NCBI RefSeq assembly: GCF_018129995.1 | Contig: NZ_JAFCKS010000004.1 | Span: 310,001 to 374,000, forward strand | DNA length: 64,000 bases | From: Bradyrhizobium sp. SZCCT0153 | GTDB lineage: Bacteria > Pseudomonadota > Alphaproteobacteria > Rhizobiales > Xanthobacteraceae | Direction: 5' to 3' | Shown here: one piece after another, positions 9,020-16,792 of the stretch | How positions within the stretch are numbered: the first letter of the stretch is position 1 | Layout: every line of letters starts with the position of its first letter | Notes under the pieces: model-generated | Told to the model about the DNA's origin: nothing | Databases searched by the model: none | The model's input: the letters and a program-made list of their open reading frames with translations, nothing else | Position numbers and translations under genes: made by a program

Positions 9020-9907
9020 TTACGAAAGCTTCCGCAGCAACAGGCTGCTCCACCCCTCGATCCGCAAGTGTCGCAACGGCACGAGGCCGCGCGCGCGGTA
9101 GGCCGCGATCACGGCAGGGGCCTGGTGCGTCAACAGGCCGGAAAGGATGACGCGTCCGCCGGGCGCAAGGTGCCGTGCCATCGGACTCGCCAATTGCCGC
9201 AACGGATTGGCAAGGATGTTGGCCAGGACGAGGTCGAACGGGACGCGCTTGCCGAAATCAGGCGCGGCAAAGCCGGTGGCGCGGATCACCCGCACATGAT
9301 GACCAACCTCGTTCAGCGAGGCGTTCTCGGCGGCCACCCGTACCGAGGGCGGGTCGATGTCGGAGGCCAGCACCGCGCGGTGCAGCGCTTTCGCCGCCGC
9401 TATGGCCAGCACGCCGGAGCCGGTGCCGAGGTCGAGCAGGTTCCTCGGTCGGGAACTCTTCAGGACATGGTCAAGCAGGAGTAAACAGCCGCGCGTGGTA
9501 CCATGGTGTCCGGTGCCGAAGGCGAGCGCCGCCTCGATCTCGATGGCGAGCTTGTTCGGCGTCACCCGCTCGCGGTCATGGCTGCCGTGGACGACGAAGC
9601 GCCCGGCCGGCACCGGGACAAGATCTTCCAGGCTCGCCTTGACCCAGTCCTTGGCTTCGACGGTATCGAAGGTGAGCGTGTCCGCGATCTGGATTCCTGC
9701 TGAGTTTGCAACGAGTTCGCGCAGCCATGCCTGGTCCGGCGGGTCCGCGAAATGCAGCGTGACGTCCCACTGTCCGTCAGGCTGCTCGAAGGCCGCGACT
9801 GCCGCATCGCCTTCGAGAAACACCTCGGTGAGCACGTCGACAACGCGCCTGGCGGCGTTCTCGCTGCCGATCGAAAAACTGGCGCGATGGGTGGGGGTCA
9901 GCTGCAT
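9020..9907 (-). CDS. prmA: Ribosomal protein L11 methyltransferase PrmA
   Basis: PrmA trimethylates lysines and the N-terminus of ribosomal protein L11 using S-adenosylmethionine. The 295-residue product has a divergent N-terminal substrate-binding domain and a Rossmann-fold methyltransferase domain from about residue 115. The recognisable PrmA stretch is AFGTGHHGTTRGCLLLL, followed by the SAM-binding motif LLDLGTGSGVLAIAAAK, the acidic loop VLASDIDPPSV and the motif DLVLANILANPL. Length is typical. It lies upstream of the aminopeptidase P gene on the same strand, an association seen in rhizobia. A small opposite-strand gene lies between them, so cotranscription is uncertain. Confidence 0.94.
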   Translation of the reverse strand: MQLTPTHRASFSIGSENAARRVVDVLTEVFLEGDAAVAAFEQPDGQWDVTLHFADPPDQAWLRELVANSAGIQIADTLTFDTVEAKDWVKASLEDLVPVPAGRFVVHGSHDRERVTPNKLAIEIEAALAFGTGHHGTTRGCLLLLDHVLKSSRPRNLLDLGTGSGVLAIAAAKALHRAVLASDIDPPSVRVAAENASLNEVGHHVRVIRATGFAAPDFGKRVPFDLVLANILANPLRQLASPMARHLAPGGRVILSGLLTHQAPAVIAAYRARGLVPLRHLRIEGWSSLLLRKLS

Positions 9908-10062
9908 TCTCGGGTTCCGTCGGGTTCAATTTTTGGAACTTTTGTTCCCAATTTTCCACATAACTTGCAATCTCCGGCTTAACCGAACCTCAGGTTGTGC
10001 GTCGTAGATTTACGGATGTTGAGGGCAAGCAACACAGCTTGAGATAGAAATGGAGACGAGTC

Positions 10063-10227
10063 TTGAAGCACATGGTTTTGAAGTTCTGGTCCGATGAATC
10101 CGGTGCGACGGCGATCGAGTACGGCCTGATCGCAGCCGGTATCGCGCTCGCAATCATCACCGTGGTGAACGGCCTGGGCACCACGATGAACGACAAGTTC
10201 ACTTCGATTAGCACCTCCTTGAAGTAA
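10063..10227 (+). CDS. Flp/Fap-type pilin
   Basis: Flp pilins are short precursors cleaved by a dedicated prepilin peptidase and assembled by a Tad secretion machine into bundle-forming adhesive pili. The 54-residue product contains the family core DESGATAIEYGLIAAGIAL, where cleavage is expected after the glycine and the next residues include the conserved Glu-Tyr pair, followed by one hydrophobic helix. I chose the TTG start at 10063 because a GGAG sequence lies at normal distance from it (10052-10055); the ATG at 10072 is too far away. No cpa/tad assembly genes are in this window, so the pilin must use a machine encoded elsewhere. A stem-loop about 60 bases downstream fits a terminator. Confidence 0.9.
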   Translation: MKHMVLKFWSDESGATAIEYGLIAAGIALAIITVVNGLGTTMNDKFTSISTSLK

Positions 10228-10284
10228 TTTCCGCCTCCCATTTCCCAGCGAGCTAGTTTCTTCATAGGCTATTTCCCGACGATC

Positions 10285-10313
10285 GCCCGCCCGGAGGATT
10301 GCCCCGGGCGGGC
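10285..10313. terminator. Stem-loop after the Flp pilin gene
   Basis: GCCCGCCCGG at 10285-10294 and CCGGGCGGGC at 10304-10313 form a perfect 10-bp, all-GC stem with a nine-base loop. It lies 57 bases after the pilin stop and before the end of the convergent oxidoreductase gene. There is only a weak T stretch nearby (CGTTTTCC), so factor-independent ending of the pilin transcript is likely but not certain. Confidence 0.6.
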
Positions 10314-10334
10314 TATCCGCTCGTTTTCCGGACC

Positions 10335-10481
10335 TTGTCCACGGCCTTATCCCGGCACTCATCCCCAGATTTTCCACCGCCTTGTACCCGGCTTGGCCGG
10401 ATCGGCCGCGAGGGGTTTCCACCGCCGCTTCCACAGCTTTGCCAACAGCCTGTCCACAACTCATCCACAGACCTATCCACG
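10335..10481. other. Cluster of DnaA-box-like TNTCCAC motifs
   Basis: Between the pilin terminator and the end of the oxidoreductase gene, a short motif recurs in one orientation: TTGTCCACG (10335), TTATCCCGG (10347), TCATCCCCA (10359), TTTCCACC (about 10371 and 10416), CTTCCACAG (10428), CTGTCCACA (10450), TCATCCACA (10461) and CTATCCACG (10473). Compared with the DnaA box TTATCCACA, the copy at 10461 has one mismatch and those at 10335, 10450 and 10473 have two. The last three are spaced 11 and 12 bases apart, about one helical turn. The last copy overlaps the end of the oxidoreductase gene. Function is unknown. Confidence 0.5.
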
Positions 10482-12083
10482 GCTTCCGAACAGCGAGCGG
10501 TGGTCCCGCAGGATCGCCTGCGCGGCGTTGTGGCCGGGAGCGCCGGTGACGCCGCCGCCGGGGTGGGCGCCGGAGCCGCAGTGGTAGAGGCCCTTCAGGG
10601 GGCCGCGATAATCCGCATGACCCAGCATCGGCCGCGCCGAGAACAGCTGGTTCAGCGTCAGCGCGCCGTGGAAGATGTCGCCGCCCAGGAGACCGAATTG
10701 CCGCTCGAGATCGAGCGGTGACAGGATCTGGCGGCCGAGCACGCTCGCCGCAAAACCAGGGGCATATTTGTCCACCGTCGCGATCATGAGGTCGGCGACC
10801 TCGTCGCGATGGTCGTCCCACGACTTTCCATCCGGAAGCTCGGGGGCAACGTGCTGGCAGAACAGGCTCGCGACATGCTTGCCCCCTGGCGCGAGCGTGT
10901 CGTCGAGCGTCGAGGGGATCAGCATCTCGACCACGGGCTCACGGCTCCAGCCGCGCGCGCGAGCGTCGAGCCAGGCGCGGTCCATGTAGCCGAGATCAGG
11001 TGCCAGGATGATGCCGGAGGTAAGGTGATCGCCCTCGCCCGGCAGCGCCGTGAAGGAGGGCAGGCGGTCCAGCGCCACGTTCATGCGGAAGGTGCCGGAG
11101 CCGTTCTTCCAATTGCGAATGCGGGCGAGGAAGTTTTCGGGCAGGGCGTCGGCCGCGATCAGCCGGGTATAGAGCAGTTTTGGATTGACGTTGGACGCAA
11201 CATATTTGGCGCGGATCGTCTCGCCGTTCTCCAGCGCGATTCCGACGGCGCGGTCGCGCTCGACGATCACCTCGCGCACGTCCGCATCGGTGTCGATCGT
11301 CACGCCCCGGTCGCGTGCGGCGCGCGCCATCGCCTGCGTGATCGCGCCCATGCCGCCGATGGCGTGGCCCCAGACGCCCTTCTTGCCGTTCACCTCGCCG
11401 AAGGCGTGATGCAGCATCACATAGGCCGAGCCGGCGGCGTAAGGGCTGGCGTAGTTGCCGACGATGGCATCGAAGCCGAACAGCGCCTTGACCAGATCGT
11501 GCTCGAAGCGCTCGTCCAGCATCTCGCCGGCCGAGCGGGTGAAGAGATCGAGCAGGCTGCGGCTCTGCTCCAGCGTCAGGCCGCGCAGGATGTTGGCGCT
11601 CTGGACCGCGTTGAGAGCCTCGCGGATCGCCGCCGTGCCGAAACCAGCGAGCAGGTTCGGCGGTGCGCGCAGCACGAATTGCCTGAGTACGTCGGCGATA
11701 TCTTCCAGCTCGCGCGAAAATCCGTCGAGCGCGTTGGCGTCATGCGCGCTGAGCCGCGCGACGGACTCCTTCGTCCGTCCCTCGCCGGTGAGGAGATGGA
11801 TGCCGTCGGGCGCGGGCAGGAAATTCTGCGCGCGCCGCTCGACGATTCGCAGGCCCTGCTCGGCGAGCCCCAGGTCGCGAACCACCTGCGGATTGAGCAG
11901 GCTCACGGTGTAGGCCGCCACCGAATTGCGGAAGCCCGGATGAAACTCCTCCGTGACTGCGGCCCCGCCGACCACCTTGCGGCGTTCGACCACTCGCACG
12001 CGCAGGCCGGCCATCGCGAGATAGGTCGCGCAGGTGAGGCCGTTATGGCCCGCGCCGATGATGACGACGTCGGTTTCGGTCAT
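10473..12083 (-). CDS. FAD-dependent phytoene dehydrogenase-like oxidoreductase
   Basis: This flavoprotein of about 536 residues belongs to the phytoene desaturase/PYROXD2-like amine oxidase superfamily. The dinucleotide-binding motif DVVIIGAGHNGLTCATYLA sits at the very N-terminus, followed by VVERRKVVGGAAVTEEFHPG. A C-terminal FAD motif reads GLYHCGSGAHPGGGVTGAPG. The substrate is unknown; no carotenoid genes are nearby, so a true phytoene desaturase is unlikely. I chose the ATG at 12083, which places the Rossmann motif near residue 4; the in-frame GTG at 12110 lies inside a palindromic repeat. It is divergent from the membrane synthase fusion gene. Confidence 0.85.
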   Translation of the reverse strand: MTETDVVIIGAGHNGLTCATYLAMAGLRVRVVERRKVVGGAAVTEEFHPGFRNSVAAYTVSLLNPQVVRDLGLAEQGLRIVERRAQNFLPAPDGIHLLTGEGRTKESVARLSAHDANALDGFSRELEDIADVLRQFVLRAPPNLLAGFGTAAIREALNAVQSANILRGLTLEQSRSLLDLFTRSAGEMLDERFEHDLVKALFGFDAIVGNYASPYAAGSAYVMLHHAFGEVNGKKGVWGHAIGGMGAITQAMARAARDRGVTIDTDADVREVIVERDRAVGIALENGETIRAKYVASNVNPKLLYTRLIAADALPENFLARIRNWKNGSGTFRMNVALDRLPSFTALPGEGDHLTSGIILAPDLGYMDRAWLDARARGWSREPVVEMLIPSTLDDTLAPGGKHVASLFCQHVAPELPDGKSWDDHRDEVADLMIATVDKYAPGFAASVLGRQILSPLDLERQFGLLGGDIFHGALTLNQLFSARPMLGHADYRGPLKGLYHCGSGAHPGGGVTGAPGHNAAQAILRDHRSLFGSRG

Positions 12084-12102
12084 GACGAGTTCAATTTGTT
12101 CC

Positions 12103-12148
12103 GATGTCACTCCGGGATGGTCTGAAGGACCGAGCCCGGAATGACATC
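12103..12148. repeat. 46-bp palindrome between divergent genes
   Basis: GATGTCACTCCGGG at 12103-12116 is mirrored by CCCGGAATGACATC at 12135-12148, 13 of 14 bases pairing around an 18-base loop. It resembles the 'TCATTCCGGG' palindromes scattered between rhizobial genes. It lies just upstream of the oxidoreductase gene and about 170 bases before its divergent neighbour, so it could also influence either promoter. Confidence 0.7.
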
Positions 12149-12314
12149 TGTATATCAGGCATTTCTCGCTGCAACATCACGAGACCCTTTATTGCCCGTT
12201 CAGGTGCCCTGTGCTCCATTGCGCGCGGCCGGCGCCCGCCGGGCAGTTATTCGACGCGTTTTCTCGCGCGAACCGGTGCCCACTTCGCTGGAGAACGCTT
12301 TTGCTGGAGCTTCC

Positions 12315-14594
12315 ATGGATTCGATCGTGCAACCCGCCGCCACGAAGCAGCCGTCCTCGTCGCGCAACCGGCTGCTGCTGACGGTCTACACCGCCGCGAT
12401 CTTCGTCAGCGCGCTCCTGCTGTTCTCGGTGCAGCCGCTGTTCACCAAGATGGTGCTGCCGCGGCTCGGCGGCTCGCCGGCGGTGTGGTCGGTGGCGATG
12501 GTGTTCTTCCAGTCGCTGCTTCTGGCGGGCTATGCCTATGCGCATCTCTTGATGCAGATCCGGAGCCGCATCGTTCCCGTCGCGGTGCATCTCGTGTTGC
12601 TCGTGCTTGCCTTCGCCACGCTGCCGCTCGGCATCGCCTCGGCCTATGGCGAGCCGCCGGCTTCCGGCTACGCGATCTGGCTGCTCGGCCTGTTCGTGAT
12701 CTCGATCGGCCTGCCGTTCTTCGCGCTCGCCGCCAACAATCCGTTGTTGCAGGCCTGGTTCGTCCGCACCGGACATCCCGCCGGGCACGATCCCTACTTC
12801 CTCTATGCCTCCTCCAACATCGGCAGCTTCCTTGCGCTGTTGTCCTATCCGTTCCTGCTGGAGCCGATGTTCACGCTGCACACGCAGAACCGGCTCTGGA
12901 CCGGCGGCTACGGTCTTCTGATCCTCCTGATCGCCGCGTGCGGCGTACTGCTGTTGCGCTCGCCGAAGCTGGCCACGGTCGATGCGCGAACCGGGGACAT
13001 CAACGCGCCGGCGCCCGGCGTCCTGACGCGGCTGCGCTGGATCTTCCTCGCCGGCGTGCCGTCCGGCCTGCTCATCGCGGTGACCGCGCACATCTCGACC
13101 GACGTTGCGGCTGCGCCGCTGCTGTGGGTGCTGCCGCTGTCGCTGTACTTGCTGACCTGGGTGGTGGTGTTCCAGTCGCGGCCGCTGCTGCCGCACAAAT
13201 GGATGCTGATGCTTCAGCCGGTTGCGATTGCCGGCGTCGTCGTTCTGCTGGCCTTCGGCGGCGAGCAGAACCTGCTGCTGACCCTCGGCGGCCATCAATT
13301 GTGCTTCTTCGTCATCGCGATGGCCTGCCACGGCGAATTGGCGCGGACCAGGCCGGCGGCCAAATATCTCACCGGCTTCTATGTCGCGCTGTCGTTCGGC
13401 GGCATGGTCGGCGGCCTGTTCGCCGGGCTCGTTGCGCCCTTTGCATTCTCGTGGATCGCGGAATATCCGATCCTGATTGCGCTTGCCGTGTTGTGCCGGC
13501 CGCCCGCGAACGAGCGGCTGGCGGGCATCGTCAAATGGTACTGGCTGGCGCTGGCCGCGCTCGCGGTGGCGCTCGTTGCGCCGTCCACCACGACGGGCGG
13601 GATCTCGACCTGGTTCGAGGATCACCGCGTCTGGGTGGCCGGTGCGGTCGGCGTGCTCGCCGCGCTGCTGGTGCTGGCGGTCAATGCCGGCCGCTGGAAG
13701 ATATTCGCCACCGTCGCGCTCGCACTGGCGTTGATCCGCGTTTATCCGGCGGACGAGGGCCGCGTCACCACGGTGCGCAGCTTCTTCGGGGTGCACAAGA
13801 TCGTGGTGACGCCCGGCGGCTATTTCCACGTGCTGATGCACGGCACCACCATTCACGGCGCCGAGCGCTTCCGCAACAATGACGGCACGCCTGTTACCGG
13901 CCGGCCCGAGCCCATCACCTATTATCACAAGGACGGCGGCATCGGTCAGGCCGTCAGCGCGATCCGCGAGCGCAAGGGCGCACCGCTGAAGGTCGCCGCG
14001 ATCGGCGTTGGCTCGGGCACGCTCGCCTGTGCGGCCGAGCCCGGGGAGAACTGGACGTTCTTCGAGATCGACCAGTCCATGGTCGACGCGGCGAGTGACC
14101 CGAAGAACTTCCGCTACATTTCGAGCTGCATGCCGGGCCTGAAGCCGGTGATTGGCGACGCCCGCCTCACCTTCGCGAAAGAGCCCGACGGCGTCTATGA
14201 CCTGATCATCGTCGATGCCTATTCGTCGGATGCGATCCCGATTCATCTGGCCACCGAAGAGGCGATGAAGATCTACAAGGACAAGCTCGCCCCGCAGGGC
14301 GCCGTGGTGATGCACGTCTCCAACCGGCACCTCGATCTCGAGACCGTCGTGGTCGGCATCGCCGATGCCAACGATCTCAAGAGCTGGGTCTACAACGAGG
14401 ATTCCGGGCGCGATTCCGATTACATCTTCTCGACCGACGTCGTCATTTCCGCGCGCGAGGATGCCGATGTCGGCAGGCTCGCATCGTCGAAAGTATGGGA
14501 GCAGACCGAAGCCGACGACAGGGTGCGGGTCTGGACCGACGATTACTCCAACATCCTGGGCGCGCTCTACCGGCGCCTGAGGGACGGGGAGTAA
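12315..14594 (+). CDS. Fused MFS-like / spermidine synthase-like membrane protein
   Basis: The 759-residue product joins a polytopic membrane domain to an aminopropyltransferase-like domain. Residues about 20-480 contain many hydrophobic segments (for example LLLFSVQPLFTKMVLPRLGG, typical of this fusion family). From about residue 545 a spermidine-synthase-like Rossmann fold appears: AAIGVGSGTLAC around residue 563, the acidic FFEIDQSMVDAA, and the signature DLIIVDAYSSDAIPIHL. Whether it makes polyamines is not established; the family is usually annotated only as 'fused MFS/spermidine synthase'. I chose the ATG at 12315 because GGAG lies seven bases before it; the open frame extends further upstream without similarity. 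The gene ends 38 bases before the convergent glycerophosphodiesterase. Confidence 0.88.
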   Translation: MDSIVQPAATKQPSSSRNRLLLTVYTAAIFVSALLLFSVQPLFTKMVLPRLGGSPAVWSVAMVFFQSLLLAGYAYAHLLMQIRSRIVPVAVHLVLLVLAFATLPLGIASAYGEPPASGYAIWLLGLFVISIGLPFFALAANNPLLQAWFVRTGHPAGHDPYFLYASSNIGSFLALLSYPFLLEPMFTLHTQNRLWTGGYGLLILLIAACGVLLLRSPKLATVDARTGDINAPAPGVLTRLRWIFLAGVPSGLLIAVTAHISTDVAAAPLLWVLPLSLYLLTWVVVFQSRPLLPHKWMLMLQPVAIAGVVVLLAFGGEQNLLLTLGGHQLCFFVIAMACHGELARTRPAAKYLTGFYVALSFGGMVGGLFAGLVAPFAFSWIAEYPILIALAVLCRPPANERLAGIVKWYWLALAALAVALVAPSTTTGGISTWFEDHRVWVAGAVGVLAALLVLAVNAGRWKIFATVALALALIRVYPADEGRVTTVRSFFGVHKIVVTPGGYFHVLMHGTTIHGAERFRNNDGTPVTGRPEPITYYHKDGGIGQAVSAIRERKGAPLKVAAIGVGSGTLACAAEPGENWTFFEIDQSMVDAASDPKNFRYISSCMPGLKPVIGDARLTFAKEPDGVYDLIIVDAYSSDAIPIHLATEEAMKIYKDKLAPQGAVVMHVSNRHLDLETVVVGIADANDLKSWVYNEDSGRDSDYIFSTDVVISAREDADVGRLASSKVWEQTEADDRVRVWTDDYSNILGALYRRLRDGE

Positions 14595-14632
14595 GGTCGC
14601 CTCGTAGCTTCGGGCTACAGGATGGCTGGGAG

Positions 14633-15628
14633 TTACGGCACCACCGGCGTGCCCACGGGCAACGCAATTCCCTTCTCGCCGGCGATCTGCCGCAGCAGGT
14701 CGGGGCGGTCCGAGATGATTCCGTCGACGCCGATCTCGATCATGCGCGCCATGTCTTCGGGCTTGTTGACGGTCCAGACCACGACGTGCAGTCCCAGCGT
14801 GTGGGCCTCGGCGACAAGTGCCGCGCTCACGTCGCCGAAATAAGGCGACCAGATCGCGCCACCCGCGGCCTTGATCGTTCGCGGCAACGAGCCGCCGTGA
14901 TCGGCCGGGCTGAACCCCGCCGTCCAGTTGGTTGCCTGATCCAGCGCCACCGTCCGGCCCGAGCCGCGCTGGAGCGTCAGGTACACCGTCGGCATCGTCG
15001 GTGCCCGCTGCTGGACGAGCTGCAGGGTTCGCCAGTCGAACGACTGGATCATGACGCGGTCGGAGAATTTTTCCGTCTCGATCAGGGCGAGCAACCTGGT
15101 GACGAAAGCCTGCGGATCGGGAGACTGGTCCGGATGGTTTGGGTCGATCTTGGTCTCGATGTTGAATCGCACACGCGTGTTGCCGGACCTGCGCACCAGC
15201 GCAAACAGCTCGCTCAAGGTCGGAATGCGTGTCCCGGGCACGGCGCGCTGATCGGGAAATTGCTTCGCGTAAGGACTGTCCGGCCGGATCTGGCCGACGT
15301 CGTAGGTCCTGACGTCGGCGAACCGCATCTTCACGAACGGCGTGCCGGGGGGCGCGACATAGGTGCCGCTCGCATCCCGCGCCAGATCGGGATTGAGCCC
15401 GCGCTCATGCGAGACGACGACCTCGCCGTCGGCGGTCACCCCGACGTCGAGCTCCAGCGTGTCCACGCCCATCGAGAGCGCGTTGGCAAAGGCCGGCAGG
15501 GTGTTTTCCGGCAGCAGCGCCCGACCGCCGCGATGCGCCTCGAGGTCGAAGGCCGAATCGGATCCCATGGCCTCTCCCGCAATGAGAAATGTCAGCACGG
15601 TCAGGAATATCGCAGCAGGTGACGGCAT
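14633..15628 (-). CDS. Secreted glycerophosphodiester phosphodiesterase
   Basis: The enzyme should hydrolyse glycerophosphodiesters, released from phospholipid turnover, to glycerol 3-phosphate and an alcohol. The 331-residue product begins with a signal peptide (hydrophobic IFLTVLTFLIAGEAMG, residues 7-22), so it acts in the periplasm. The GDPD-type TIM-barrel residues are present: AHRGG (His-Arg), LLPENTLPAF (Glu-Asn), DTLELDVG (Glu and Asp metal ligands), VVVSHE (His), and late motifs VVVWTVNKPEDM and GVDGIISDRPDLL. Length and motifs match periplasmic GlpQ-type enzymes. It is divergent from the desaturase gene; the 210-base gap probably holds both promoters. Confidence 0.92.
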   Translation of the reverse strand: MPSPAAIFLTVLTFLIAGEAMGSDSAFDLEAHRGGRALLPENTLPAFANALSMGVDTLELDVGVTADGEVVVSHERGLNPDLARDASGTYVAPPGTPFVKMRFADVRTYDVGQIRPDSPYAKQFPDQRAVPGTRIPTLSELFALVRRSGNTRVRFNIETKIDPNHPDQSPDPQAFVTRLLALIETEKFSDRVMIQSFDWRTLQLVQQRAPTMPTVYLTLQRGSGRTVALDQATNWTAGFSPADHGGSLPRTIKAAGGAIWSPYFGDVSAALVAEAHTLGLHVVVWTVNKPEDMARMIEIGVDGIISDRPDLLRQIAGEKGIALPVGTPVVP

Positions 15629-15838
15629 GGTGGCTCGAAGGGCAGGCGGAAAGGACGGTATTTGAACGCATTCGGCGCGGCCGGCCTATTCTATAGGCTT
15701 TCGCGGCTGTTGAAAGCTTGGGCGGCGGCTTGGGTTGCGTCCGCCCGGCTTGTATGTACTCATGGTCGCCGCCCTGGAATCCCGCCCGTGCAACAGAAAC
15801 GCGATCACCGCATCATCCGCAGCCGCCATTTTCATCGG

Positions 15839-16747
15839 ATGCAGCGGCGACATTTCATCATCTTCGACGTGCTGCCATTCGTCGGCACGCTGGTGGCACT
15901 CTCCCTGCTGTTCTACCGCCCGATCGGTACGATGGAGCTCGGCCTGTTCTTCGGGTTCTGGCTGGTCACCGGCCTCGGCCTCACTGTCGGCTATCACCGC
16001 CTGTTCACCCATCGCGCCTTCGCGACCTCCACGACGATGAGTGCGATCCTGGTCATCATGGGTTCGATGGCGGGGCGCGGTCCCATGCTGTCCTGGGCCG
16101 CGATGCATCGCCGCCACCACGAATTGTCCGATCACGATGGCGATCTGCATTCGCCGCGTCTGCATGGCGACGGCCCATTCGGTCGCCTGCGCGGCTTCCT
16201 GCACGCGCATCTGACCTGGATGGTCGAGCACGATTATCCCAACGTTGCGCATTACGTGCCGGATTTGATGGCGGACCGCAGGCTGGTTGTCGTCAACAGC
16301 TACTATTACACTTGGGCCGGTCTCGGCCTGGTGTTGCCCGCCTTGATCGGCGGCCTCGTCACCATGAGCCTGTGGGGGGCGCTGAGCGGCTTGCTCTGGG
16401 GCGGCGTGGTCCGCATGTTCGTGGTCGAGCAGACCATGTCTGCGATCAACTCGATCATGCATACGTTTGGCGCGCAGCCGTTCGCCACCCGCGACGACAA
16501 CAGCCGCAATCTCGGCGTGATGGCCTGGCTGGCCTGGGGCGAGGGCTGGCACAACAACCACCATGCCTTTCCGTATTCCGCCGCCTTCGGCCTGCGCTGG
16601 TTCGAATTCGATCCCGGCTTCGTCTTCATCCGGGCGCTGGAAGCGCTGGGACTGGCTTGGGACGTCAAGGTGCCGAGCGAGGAGAAGATCGCGCGGCGCA
16701 TGCTGCGGCAGCCGGGCGATGCTGCGCCCGACCTCGAAACGGGCTGA
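15839..16747 (+). CDS. Membrane fatty acid desaturase (acyl-CoA delta-9 type)
   Basis: This integral membrane di-iron enzyme should introduce a double bond into a fatty acyl chain. The 302-residue product has the three histidine boxes of the stearoyl-CoA desaturase class: HRLFTH (residues 53-58), HRRHH (90-94) and GWHNNHHAFP near residue 235, with two pairs of hydrophobic segments between them. The start is uncertain: I chose the ATG at 15839 because similarity begins there, but it lacks a clear ribosome-binding site; an in-frame GTG at 15788 has a GGAA upstream and may be the true start. The MBOAT gene begins 45 bases later on the same strand, so the two are likely cotranscribed. That suggests this enzyme tailors the acyl group used by the MBOAT/SGNH pair, though a general membrane role is equally possible. 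Confidence 0.88.
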   Translation: MQRRHFIIFDVLPFVGTLVALSLLFYRPIGTMELGLFFGFWLVTGLGLTVGYHRLFTHRAFATSTTMSAILVIMGSMAGRGPMLSWAAMHRRHHELSDHDGDLHSPRLHGDGPFGRLRGFLHAHLTWMVEHDYPNVAHYVPDLMADRRLVVVNSYYYTWAGLGLVLPALIGGLVTMSLWGALSGLLWGGVVRMFVVEQTMSAINSIMHTFGAQPFATRDDNSRNLGVMAWLAWGEGWHNNHHAFPYSAAFGLRWFEFDPGFVFIRALEALGLAWDVKVPSEEKIARRMLRQPGDAAPDLETG

Positions 16748-16792
16748 GCATCATCTGCCGGCTAACGCCGGCGATGACGCGGCTTTGAACCG

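Noticed and set aside
10335..10481. Calling the motif cluster an origin of replication
   Set aside because: No dnaA, hemE or parAB genes and no AT-rich unwinding element are nearby; motif matches are mostly imperfect.
12084..12110. GTG at 12110 as start of the oxidoreductase
   Set aside because: It lies inside a palindromic repeat and its only GGAG is too close; the Rossmann motif directly follows the ATG at 12083.
12189..14330. Minus-strand frame of 713 codons opposite the membrane fusion gene
   Set aside because: Composition is extreme (Arg, Gln, His, Glu) and it mirrors the coding frame of a clear membrane protein.
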